A DNA stretch of 5,404 nt from Bacteroidia bacterium. Lineage in GTDB: Bacteria > Bacteroidota > Bacteroidia > Bacteroidales > UBA12481. The notes beneath the pieces are model-generated. The model worked only from the letters and a program-made list of their open reading frames with translations, did no database searches and had not been told where the DNA came from. This document shows, piece after piece, positions 1 through 5,404 of this stretch. Where the stretch lies: assembly GCA_026391235.1 (NCBI GenBank), contig JAPLDV010000620.1, positions 1 to 5,404 on the forward strand, written 5' to 3'. Each line of letters opens with the position of its first letter. The stretch's first letter is position 1. Position numbers and translations under genes: made by a program.

Positions 1-217
1 CCCGCGAAAGCCGGGACCCTTCCCCTTCGTACCGCACCCTTTTCTGTCATCCCCGCGAAAGCGGGGACCCTTCCCCTTCCTACCGCACCCTTTTCTGTCA
101 TCCCCGCGAAAGCGGGGACCCTTCCCCTTCCTACCGCACCCTTTTCTGTCATCCCCGCGAAAGCGGGGACCCTTCCCCTTCGTACCGCACCCTTTTCTGT
201 CATCCCCGCGAAAGCCG
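1..217. repeat. 51-bp tandem repeat array with GAAA-loop hairpins
   Basis: Four full 51-bp units start at 1, 52, 103 and 154, and a partial fifth starts at 205. The array continues past the left edge. Units are nearly identical: copies 1 and 4 have G at unit position 29 where 2 and 3 have C, and copies 1 and 5 have C at position 12 where the others have G. At each intact junction the DNA can fold as a 7-bp stem, TCCCCGC/GCGGGGA, closed by GAAA (for example 50-56 with 61-67). This core resembles the palindromic GTCATyCCCGCGAAAGCGGG-type elements scattered through many bacterial genomes, here locked into a tandem array with a pyrimidine-rich spacer. The unit is a multiple of three and is open in five of six frames, but I see no sign that it is coding. 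Function is unknown. Confidence 0.97.
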
Positions 218-225
218 TGATGACA
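198..225. repeat. Terminal palindromic unit closing the 51-bp array
   Basis: The last, partial copy of the array is followed by GATGACA (219-225), the exact reverse complement of TGTCATC (198-204). The inner bases pair imperfectly around the same GAAA loop (210-213), with mismatches at 205/218 and 207/216. The result is a 28-nt imperfect hairpin. Internal copies lack the second outer arm because the central hairpin there runs straight into the spacer. This terminal copy may therefore resemble the complete form of the dispersed element from which the array grew; that step is inference. Confidence 0.7.
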
Positions 226-297
226 ATGCCGTCAGGGGGAAAAAGAAGAGTGTGGGTTTGGGTGCCGACTGCCAACTTTCACTCCTCAGTTTACCGC

Positions 298-480
298 TCA
301 CGCCAATATTTTGTTTTTCCAAAAATAAGGCATTTGGACCACCAGATACCGAACCTCATCATTGAAACCGATGAGCTCCAGCCCGGCCGGCACAATCCGC
401 CAGTCGGGGATCCGGATGTATTGCCAGAGCAGGACGTAAAGGAAAATTACGAGCACTATCAGGATGAACACAACGAGCAT
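298..480 (-). CDS. Possible small membrane protein, 60 aa, unrecognised
   Basis: This minus-strand frame starts at ATG 480 and stops with TGA at 300-298. Residues 1 to about 22 are strongly hydrophobic (LVVFILIVLVIFLYVLL is the core), enough for one membrane span. A short tail with RIPDWR and a basic C-terminus (FWKNKILA) follows. About 41 of 60 codons end in G or C, well above what a random frame in this moderate-GC window should give, and this is the main argument for coding. The frame stays open for 31 codons upstream of the ATG, back to a TGA, but holds no other ATG, so an alternative start such as CTG is possible. A good promoter candidate lies at 638-607. The opposite strand carries an overlapping 102-codon frame (217-525) that starts inside repeat-derived DNA; I take it as the shadow. 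I do not recognise the protein. It could also be the remnant of a longer membrane protein. Confidence 0.4.
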   Translation of the reverse strand: MLVVFILIVLVIFLYVLLWQYIRIPDWRIVPAGLELIGFNDEVRYLVVQMPYFWKNKILA

Positions 481-606
481 AAAAGGATGGTACCAATATT
501 CATATGCCTGGCTGGCAAATTCTGAGTGATACCAGATGGAAAAACCAGGCAGAGAATAGACGAAAAAAAATCTTCAAAGTTGATGGTGACTGTGTTGATA
601 ATACCT

Positions 607-638
607 CAAAAGTAACAAAAAATGACTTTTTCAGTAAA
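607..638 (-). promoter_or_regulatory. Bacteroidota-type promoter candidate, leftward
   Basis: Read on the minus strand, TTTA (638-635) is followed after 20 nt by TACTTTTG (614-607). The second box matches the Bacteroidota -7 consensus TAnnTTTG exactly, and the first matches TTTG at three of four bases with normal spacing. Transcription would begin near 600 and run toward the small membrane ORF, leaving a leader of about 120 nt before its ATG. That leader is long compared with the other genes here. The match is by eye, in AT-rich DNA where chance matches occur. Confidence 0.45.
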
Positions 639-677
639 TGCCATAGGTTTTGATCCACCTTAAGACCGATTATTCGC

Positions 678-694
678 TATCACAATTTGTGATA
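678..694. promoter_or_regulatory. Perfect 17-nt palindrome, possible operator
   Basis: TATCACAATTTGTGATA has two perfect 8-bp arms around one central base. The loop is too short for a hairpin, so a dimeric DNA-binding protein is the natural reading. It lies about midway between the leftward -33 box (638) and the rightward -33 box (740), where one regulator could affect both. Its half-site, ATCACA/TGTGAT, contains the bases of a CRP half-site but in the opposite arrangement and spacing, so I do not call it a CRP site. Confidence 0.45.
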
Positions 695-696
695 CC

Positions 697-713
697 TTGA
701 ATTATTGATTCAA
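697..713. promoter_or_regulatory. Second inverted repeat, possible operator half
   Basis: TTGAAT (697-702) and ATTCAA (708-713) form 6-bp arms around TATTG. The element sits two bases after the 678-694 palindrome, centre to centre about 19 bp, close to two helical turns. Alone it is weak, because such AT-rich arms are common by chance. Its position beside the stronger palindrome is what makes it worth recording. Confidence 0.25.
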
Positions 714-739
714 CTGGCACCATCAAATGGAAAATCCGG

Positions 740-773
740 ATTGGATTTTTCTCTTAATTCTTATCTACTTTTA
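740..773 (+). promoter_or_regulatory. Promoter candidate for the M14 peptidase gene
   Basis: ATTG (740-743) is followed after 22 nt by TACTTTTA (766-773), a 7-of-8 match to the Bacteroidota -7 box TAnnTTTG. The spacing is slightly long but inside the range reported for the phylum. The box ends 26 nt before ATG 800, the same distance as in the FISUMP gene. A transcript starting near 780 could not use the in-frame TTG at 779, which supports the start at 800. Confidence 0.5.
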
Positions 774-799
774 GCCGGTTGATACAAATCCAAAAGATT

Positions 800-2578
800 A
801 TGAAGCGTTTATTGCTTTTCCATGTTTTACTGGCTCTTATTTTGGCCGGTTGTTCGAAATCCGATAAGAATAAAGTGCCTTCCGAGGCCCTCCTTCATCT
901 TAAATTTGATCAGAACCTCAGTTCCACCTATTCCGAAGTGATTGCGAATTATCAGAAACTCGACAGTGCCTGGCCTGAGGCAAAGTTGCTGGAATGCGGA
1001 CCGACGGACTGCGGAAAGCCGCTGCACCTGTTCGTCATCAATAGCGACCGTGTTTTTGATCCGGCTAAGATCCGAAAATCAGGTAAACGTATCGTATTGA
1101 TAAACAATGGTATACATTCCGGAGAGCCTGAAGGGATCGAGGGCAGCATGCTGGCAGCGGATGATATCCTGCGAAACCTGGATGGGATGAGAAAGTACCT
1201 TGAAAACACGGTCATTTGCATCATCCCGGTTTATAATGTCGACGGGCTTCTATACCAGAACCGATGGCACCGGACCAACCAACCCGGACCGGTGAATCCG
1301 GGATACCGGGGCAATAATAAGAACCTTGATTTGAACCGGGATTTCGTTAAGCTGGAAACAGCAAATGCCCGTTCATTCGTTAAGATCTTCAGGGAATGGG
1401 ATCCTGATGTATTCCTGGATACCCATACCACCAACGGTTCCGACCACCAATATGTGATCACCTATCTTCCGGCACAGCATAACAGCATGCCCGAGCCTAT
1501 GGGAGATTTCTTTTCGGAAACCATGATCCCCGCACTTTTTGAGAAGATGCGCTCCACACCTTATGAAATGATACCGTATGCCGAATGGGACAATGAATCC
1601 CCCGAGAAAGGCATTGCCAATTATGTCCAAACTCCAAGATTTTCAACCGGCTATGCACTTTTATTTCACTCCTTTAGCCAGATGATTGAAAATCATTGCT
1701 ATAAGCCATATCCTGCACGGGTTAAATCGATTTATATCTTTATTCTGAAGCTCATCGAATTCACCCGGGAGAATGGTGACCGGATGGGCAGGTTGAGAAT
1801 TGAGTCGAAGGAAAGGACCCGGTCGCAAAAGGAATTTGCTTTAAAATATGAGATCGACAGCACGAAATTCAAAATGGTTGAATTCAAGGGATACAGGATG
1901 GGGTTTGATAAGAGCCCGCTTACCGGCGATGACCGGGAGATCTATGATTACAATAAGCCGTTTACCATCGAAGGGGTGCCCGTTTATGATGATTACAAAC
2001 CGTCGCTAACAGTGAAGGCCCCGGTTTACTACCTGGTTCCGCAGGCCTGGAGCGAAGTGATTGAGCGTCTGAAAATCAACGGGATAGAAATGAAGAGACT
2101 CCCCAAAGATACAGCCATCACCGTGGAGGTGTACTATATCGATAGCCTGGTTTGGGCTACTGAGCACGAAAATGGTCACAGCTTCCATAACCGGTTTACT
2201 ACCCGCAAAGAGGTTCAAACGATTCAGTATTATGCCGGTGATTACCTTGTTCCGGTTAACCAGGACGCCAATTATTTTATTGTTAACCAGCTAGAGCCGG
2301 AAGGCCCGGATTCTTATTTCCGCTGGAACTTCTTCGATCCGTGCCTGGAGGACCGGGAATGGTTTTCACCTCATCCGGTTCTGGAGGACAGGATTGCCCA
2401 ATACCTGAATGAAACACCGGACTCGAGGAAAATGCTGGATGACGCCATCGTCGCAAATCCGAAAATGGCCCACGACCGCGCAGCGCAAATGTACTTTGTT
2501 TATACCCGCTGCGGCTTGGGAAACAAATGGTTTAACCGATACCCGGTGGCACGGGTGATGGAAAATATCCAAAGATGA
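800..2578 (+). CDS. M14 family zinc carboxypeptidase, lipoprotein
   Basis: A 592-residue secreted metallopeptidase of the carboxypeptidase A-like M14 family, which removes C-terminal residues from peptides. ATG 800 is chosen because it gives a clean lipoprotein signal peptide: MKR, a hydrophobic core, then LILAGC with Cys18 as the acylated residue. The open frame extends to TTG 779, but that would only bury the signal. The catalytic set is complete. Zinc ligands His106 and Glu109 lie in GIHSGEPEG, substrate-binding Asn179-Arg180 in NLDLNRDF, the third zinc ligand His209 in DTHTTNG, and the probable catalytic Glu297 in MIENHCYKPY. Residues from about 325 on form a C-terminal region seen in other M14 lipoproteins (WNFFDP and NRYPVAR near the end); I cannot give its role. 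No strong surface-export signal follows Cys18 (SKSDK), so the side of the outer membrane it faces is open. The gene is complete, stands alone and converges on the next. The exact substrate is unknown. Confidence 0.93.
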   Translation: MKRLLLFHVLLALILAGCSKSDKNKVPSEALLHLKFDQNLSSTYSEVIANYQKLDSAWPEAKLLECGPTDCGKPLHLFVINSDRVFDPAKIRKSGKRIVLINNGIHSGEPEGIEGSMLAADDILRNLDGMRKYLENTVICIIPVYNVDGLLYQNRWHRTNQPGPVNPGYRGNNKNLDLNRDFVKLETANARSFVKIFREWDPDVFLDTHTTNGSDHQYVITYLPAQHNSMPEPMGDFFSETMIPALFEKMRSTPYEMIPYAEWDNESPEKGIANYVQTPRFSTGYALLFHSFSQMIENHCYKPYPARVKSIYIFILKLIEFTRENGDRMGRLRIESKERTRSQKEFALKYEIDSTKFKMVEFKGYRMGFDKSPLTGDDREIYDYNKPFTIEGVPVYDDYKPSLTVKAPVYYLVPQAWSEVIERLKINGIEMKRLPKDTAITVEVYYIDSLVWATEHENGHSFHNRFTTRKEVQTIQYYAGDYLVPVNQDANYFIVNQLEPEGPDSYFRWNFFDPCLEDREWFSPHPVLEDRIAQYLNETPDSRKMLDDAIVANPKMAHDRAAQMYFVYTRCGLGNKWFNRYPVARVMENIQR

Positions 2579-2633
2579 ACCCATATTGGTCAAAAACCGC
2601 TTTTACCTCATCTTATGAAGGGATAAATGAGAA

Positions 2634-3629
2634 TCAGTCTTTCAAACAGCGGACAGAAAACCCGTTACTATAACTGAACCAGTTCCGGTCCAAGCGGTTG
2701 TTGTTAAAGAACAGATGCCAGGCCCAGGCATTCGATTCATCGAGAATTGCTGATGACCAGAATACTGCGTACATTGTTATATAGTTGAATCCTCCCATAC
2801 TGTAACGATCGCCACCAGGAATTGCGGTGAAACCGCTTTCATTGGTTGCGCCGGTATTTGGGTATTCCCAATGTGTTTTGCCGATATCTTTCCTGATTGT
2901 TCCGATTTCTTTCAATTTCCCCCCTGCCGGAGATCCTATCGTTTCAACCAGCAGTTTCCAGTCAGATTCAGAAGGCAGGTGCCATCCGGTGGGACATGAC
3001 ACCCTGGCTGCCGGCCAATTGTACAATACCCCGTAAGTTTTGTAATTGGCTGAGTCCTTGGCAGCTTTTATATCTATGCTATCGTATCCATATACATAAT
3101 AATGAGGTAAAGAGATTGAGCCTGTATCTGGAGCGGACACGGCTGGCAGGTAAGCCAGGTTCTCTGCCATCCATATTTGCGTGCCAATCCGTTGGGTGCG
3201 ATAAATATGGCTATCGCGGGAATCTGTTAAATTGCTTCTCCCAGAGTCGGCTACTGATGCGATAAAACTGATCTCTGATCCGTATGCTGTTCCCGCTGAG
3301 TTCGTTGCATAGGCTTTAACATAATAGACCTCATCAGTAGTAAGACCTGTGATTTGGCTCGTGAAAATCCCTGTTCCCTCACCATCCGTTGTTTTGGTAT
3401 CGGAGATTGTGGGGTTTGTAAAAATCGACCAGCAGACGCCCCTTGCCGATACCAACGATCCGCCATCGTCAGTAACCTCGCCACCACCAATGGCGGTATT
3501 GTCGGTTTTGCCGGATATTTGTGCAGTTCTTACTGACGCCAGGTTATGATCGATTTTTTTACATGAGACTGCCAGAACCAGGAAAACAATAGCCATTGCC
3601 TGAGCCTGATAAAAGAAAAATCGTTTCAT
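2634..3629 (-). CDS. FISUMP-domain lipoprotein with fibronectin III-like domain
   Basis: A 331-residue predicted envelope lipoprotein. The signal peptide MKRFFF...LVLAVSC places the acylated cysteine at residue 23, followed by KK. Residues about 30-125 look like a fibronectin type III-like domain ([23 protein letters not shown] is the typical closing strand region). From about 135 to the end is the Fibrobacter succinogenes major paralogous domain (TIGR02145 type): [55 protein letters not shown] and the terminal GFSVRCLKD. Cys212 and Cys328 are at usual family positions and may form a disulfide. ATG 3629 is preferred over the in-frame GTG 3674: it begins the signal peptide exactly, and a perfect -7 box lies between the two. 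The family is common in Bacteroidota and Fibrobacter, often in many paralogues, with a suspected surface or binding role but no settled function. It ends 55 bp from the convergent M14 gene, with no convincing terminator between them. Confidence 0.94.
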   Translation of the reverse strand: MKRFFFYQAQAMAIVFLVLAVSCKKIDHNLASVRTAQISGKTDNTAIGGGEVTDDGGSLVSARGVCWSIFTNPTISDTKTTDGEGTGIFTSQITGLTTDEVYYVKAYATNSAGTAYGSEISFIASVADSGRSNLTDSRDSHIYRTQRIGTQIWMAENLAYLPAVSAPDTGSISLPHYYVYGYDSIDIKAAKDSANYKTYGVLYNWPAARVSCPTGWHLPSESDWKLLVETIGSPAGGKLKEIGTIRKDIGKTHWEYPNTGATNESGFTAIPGGDRYSMGGFNYITMYAVFWSSAILDESNAWAWHLFFNNNRLDRNWFSYSNGFSVRCLKD

Positions 3630-3655
3630 AAAAAAAGGTATTGAGTCCGAAGATG

Positions 3656-3663
3656 CAAAGATA
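3656..3663 (-). promoter_or_regulatory. -7 box of the FISUMP lipoprotein gene
   Basis: On the minus strand TATCTTTG (3663-3656) matches the Bacteroidota -7 consensus TAnnTTTG exactly, and it ends 26 nt before ATG 3629. No good TTTG box is found 17-23 nt further upstream, so the promoter is only half supported. A start of transcription near 3650 would exclude the in-frame GTG at 3674 as start codon. Confidence 0.5.
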
Positions 3664-3697
3664 GGCGAAATCACTGAAATGGCTGCGATCCTGTTCG

Positions 3698-3729
3698 TTT
3701 GCCCATCAGGCCGAAAATTTGTTCCTTTG
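3698..3729 (+). promoter_or_regulatory. Promoter candidate for prfC
   Basis: TTTG (3698-3701) is followed after 20 nt by TTCCTTTG (3722-3729). This is 9 of the 10 fixed bases of TTTG-N20-TAnnTTTG, with the usual spacing. Transcription would begin around 3735, downstream of the in-frame ATG at 3679 and about 16 nt before TTG 3751. It therefore bears directly on which start prfC uses. The FISUMP -7 box lies about 35 bp away on the other strand, so this 121-bp gap appears to hold two divergent promoters. Confidence 0.5.
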
Positions 3730-3750
3730 CAGCCTATCTATCAGAATATT

Positions 3751-5334
3751 TTGAATCACGAAGAAATCAGCAGACGGCGAACATTTGGGATCATCAGCCA
3801 CCCCGATGCCGGAAAAACAACCCTGACGGAAAAAATCCTGTTATTCGGCGGAGCCATCAAAACAGCAGGTGCTGTAAGAATGAACAAGATCCGCAAAACC
3901 GCAACTTCCGATTTTATGGAAATCGAGAAGCAGCGCGGAATTTCTGTGGCTACTTCGGTAATGGGATTTGAATACGACGGCTTCAAAATCAATATCCTCG
4001 ATACTCCCGGTCACAAGGATTTTGCCGAGGATACTTACAGAACCCTTACCGCTGTTGACAGCGTGATCCTGGTGGTTGATTGCGTGAAGGGAGTTGAAGA
4101 GCAAACACGTAAATTAATGGAAGTGTGCAGGATGCGGCACACGCCCGTGATCATTTTTATAAATAAGCTTGATCGTGAGGGAATTGATCCGTACGATTTG
4201 CTGCATATTATCGAGCAGGAACTGAGTATTCACACCCGGCCGCTTACCTGGCCCATAGGAATGGGTGCGGGTTTTAAAGGTGTTTACAATCTGTTTACCA
4301 AGCAATTACAACTTTTCACTCCCCATATCACCCGGATCTCCGATGACCATTTTGCTATTGACGATTTGTCCAGCCCCGAACTGGATAAGCGTGTGGGAAC
4401 CAATTCGGCCAACCATCTCAGGAAAGATATCGAATTGATTGACAGTGCTTATGAGCCTTTCGACAAGGATCTGTACAGCGAGGGCTACCTGGCGCCTGTT
4501 TTTTTTGGCAGTGCCATCAATAACTTCGGGATAAAGGAATTGCTCGATACGTTTATTTCGATTGCCCCGGCGCCACTGCCGCGGTTAACTGACATCCGGG
4601 AGGTGAAACCGGAGGAAAATGATTTCAGCGGATTCGTTTTTAAAATTCATGCGAATATTGATCCCAAGCATCGCGACCGTATTGCCTTTTGCCGCGTGGT
4701 ATCGGGGCGGTTTGAGCGGAATAAGTTTTTCTATCATACCCGCCTGGATAAAAAGTTGCGCTTTTCGAGTCCGACCACCTTTATGGCCAACGAAAAGAGT
4801 ATTGTGGAGGAAGCTTTCCCCGGCGATGTGGTTGGTTTGTACGATACGGGAAATTTCAAGATCGGAGATACTTTAACCGAAGGTGAAATGCTTTTTTTTA
4901 AAGGCATTCCGAGATTTTCACCGGAAATTTTCAAAGAACTGATCAACATGGATCCTTTCAAGACCAAGCAACTAGAGAAGGGTGTCAGGCAACTTTCAGA
5001 TGAGGGTGTAGCACAGTTGTTTATCCGTCAGCCGGGGAACATTAAAATTATCGGAACTGTTGGAGAGCTGCAGTTTGAAGTGATTCAGTTCAGGTTGCTG
5101 CATGAGTACGGAGCATCATGTTCATTTCAACCGCTAAGGTATTTTAAAGCTTTCTGGTTCACATCTAATGATAAGGGCCAGATTACCAAGTTTCTGTCGA
5201 TCAACGCTCAGCATATTACTTTCGACAAAGACAAACGACCGGTATTTATGGCCGAAAGTGAATGGCACTTCAAGGTCACACGCGAAGTATACCCGGCGCT
5301 CTTCTTTCACAGTACGTCTGAAAGCAAAGAATAG
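3751..5334 (+). CDS. prfC: Peptide chain release factor 3 (RF3)
   Basis: A translational GTPase of the cytoplasm that drives release factors RF1 and RF2 off the ribosome after peptide release. From TTG 3751 the protein has 527 residues, close to the 529 of E. coli RF3. All GTP-binding motifs are present: P-loop HPDAGKTT (17-24), switch I segment GISVATS (63-69), DTPGH (84-88), NKLD (138-141) and a G5-like SAI (254-256). RF3 hallmarks include [54 protein letters not shown] and VGELQFEV. The C-terminal domain is complete, ending in FHSTSE. The frame is open from ATG 3679, but the extra 24 residues have no counterpart in RF3 as I know it. They would also be encoded upstream of the predicted transcription start, whereas TTG gives [12 protein letters not shown], a typical beginning. 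If the TTG is wrong, ATG 3679 is the alternative. No terminator is visible in the 70 bp after the stop. Confidence 0.96.
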   Translation: MNHEEISRRRTFGIISHPDAGKTTLTEKILLFGGAIKTAGAVRMNKIRKTATSDFMEIEKQRGISVATSVMGFEYDGFKINILDTPGHKDFAEDTYRTLTAVDSVILVVDCVKGVEEQTRKLMEVCRMRHTPVIIFINKLDREGIDPYDLLHIIEQELSIHTRPLTWPIGMGAGFKGVYNLFTKQLQLFTPHITRISDDHFAIDDLSSPELDKRVGTNSANHLRKDIELIDSAYEPFDKDLYSEGYLAPVFFGSAINNFGIKELLDTFISIAPAPLPRLTDIREVKPEENDFSGFVFKIHANIDPKHRDRIAFCRVVSGRFERNKFFYHTRLDKKLRFSSPTTFMANEKSIVEEAFPGDVVGLYDTGNFKIGDTLTEGEMLFFKGIPRFSPEIFKELINMDPFKTKQLEKGVRQLSDEGVAQLFIRQPGNIKIIGTVGELQFEVIQFRLLHEYGASCSFQPLRYFKAFWFTSNDKGQITKFLSINAQHITFDKDKRPVFMAESEWHFKVTREVYPALFFHSTSESKE

Positions 5335-5349
5335 ACATGAGGCGGATCT

Positions 5350-5404
5350 GCCTTGATCCCTGAGCCCTGAGCCTTGTGCCTTGTGCCTTGTGCCTTGTGC
5401 CTTG
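5350..5404. repeat. 7-bp tandem repeat (GCCTTGT), runs off the window
   Basis: From 5371 the heptamer GCCTTGT is repeated perfectly four times and a fifth copy is cut by the right edge. The period can be traced back to 5350 through degenerate units GCCTTGA, TCCCTGA and GCCCTGA, so decay increases toward prfC and the array is most regular at the edge. It starts 16 bp after the prfC stop codon. Such short arrays tend to change length by replication slippage. No function can be assigned. Confidence 0.93.

Larger units (their letters stand above)
481..799. other. 319-bp intergenic region with divergent promoter candidates
   Basis: No convincing gene is seen here. The stretch separates the small minus-strand ORF from the M14 peptidase gene. 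It holds an A8 run at 563-570, a leftward promoter candidate (607-638), two adjacent inverted repeats (678-694 and 697-713) and a rightward promoter candidate (740-773). I looked for tRNA-like cloverleaves and terminator hairpins with a T-tract and found none. Confidence 0.6.

Noticed and set aside
1..203. Open minus-strand frame through the 51-bp array with a 17-residue period (MTEKGAV...VPAFAG)
   Set aside because: The unit is a multiple of three and contains almost no stops in any frame, so openness is automatic. Peptides like VPAFAGMTE are a familiar by-product of translating this kind of palindromic repeat.
1..217. CRISPR array
   Set aside because: The whole 51-bp unit is repeated, including the would-be spacers, which are identical. 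There is no repeat/unique-spacer alternation and no cas gene.
217..525. 102-codon plus-strand frame across the region opposite the small membrane ORF
   Set aside because: It begins at the end of the repeat array, shows no recognisable domain, and its hydrophilic stretch is the antisense of the membrane span on the minus strand. The minus frame has the better codon pattern.
678..694. CRP/FNR binding site
   Set aside because: The half-sites occur in the reverse arrangement (ATCACA then TGTGAT) with the wrong spacing for the canonical site, so the palindrome is kept only as an unassigned operator candidate.
2165..2179. HENGH in the C-terminal part of the M14 protein, matching the HExxH zincin motif
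   Set aside because: The protein already has a full M14 zinc site near the N-terminus. No supporting third ligand or zincin context is visible around HENGH, and the segment looks like a family-typical GH-containing stretch, so the match is probably chance.
2579..2633. Bidirectional terminator between the convergent M14 and FISUMP genes
   Set aside because: Only weak pairings are present (for example CTCAT with ATGAG, and TCAT/ATGA around CTT), with no strong GC stem and no T-run placed as in an intrinsic terminator.
2897..3265. 122-codon plus-strand frame inside the FISUMP gene
   Set aside because: It is antisense to a clearly recognised domain, has no recognisable features and no promoter; it is a shadow frame.
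5340..5353. Terminator hairpin after prfC (AGGC/GCCT arms)
   Set aside because: The stem is only 4 bp with a 6-nt loop and is not followed by a T-tract.

Overview
The window looks like ordinary chromosomal DNA from a member of the Bacteroidota (probably class Bacteroidia, perhaps uncultured). The evidence is a FISUMP-domain lipoprotein ending its signal peptide in SCKK, a release factor 3 with Bacteroidota-like wording around its GTPase motifs, no clear Shine-Dalgarno sequences, and several matches to the Bacteroidota promoter consensus (TTTG, about 20 nt, TAnnTTTG).

Layout. Positions 1-217 are the end of a 51-bp tandem repeat array that runs off the left edge. Each unit carries a short GC-rich hairpin with a GAAA loop, and the last copy closes into a longer palindrome (198-225). 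A possible small membrane protein lies on the minus strand at 298-480. Next comes a 319-bp region without a gene (481-799). It holds two outward-facing promoter candidates and, between them, two adjacent inverted repeats. A lipoprotein zinc carboxypeptidase of family M14 follows (800-2578, plus). It converges on a FISUMP lipoprotein (2634-3629, minus) across only 55 bp. That gene diverges from peptide chain release factor 3, prfC (start proposed at 3751, ending 5334, plus). A 7-bp tandem repeat (5350-5404) runs off the right edge.

How the genes relate. No operon is visible: the genes alternate in strand and each seems to have its own promoter. The M14 peptidase and the FISUMP protein are both predicted envelope lipoproteins, but nothing shows that they act together. 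prfC is a housekeeping translation factor. For the three main genes the candidate -7 box ends 21-26 nt before the start codon chosen here. In each case this favours the downstream start over a longer open frame.

I see no new defence, mobile or biosynthetic system. The points most worth a second look are the palindrome pair between divergent promoters, the 51-bp hairpin array with its distinct terminal copy, the small membrane ORF, and the start-codon revisions.
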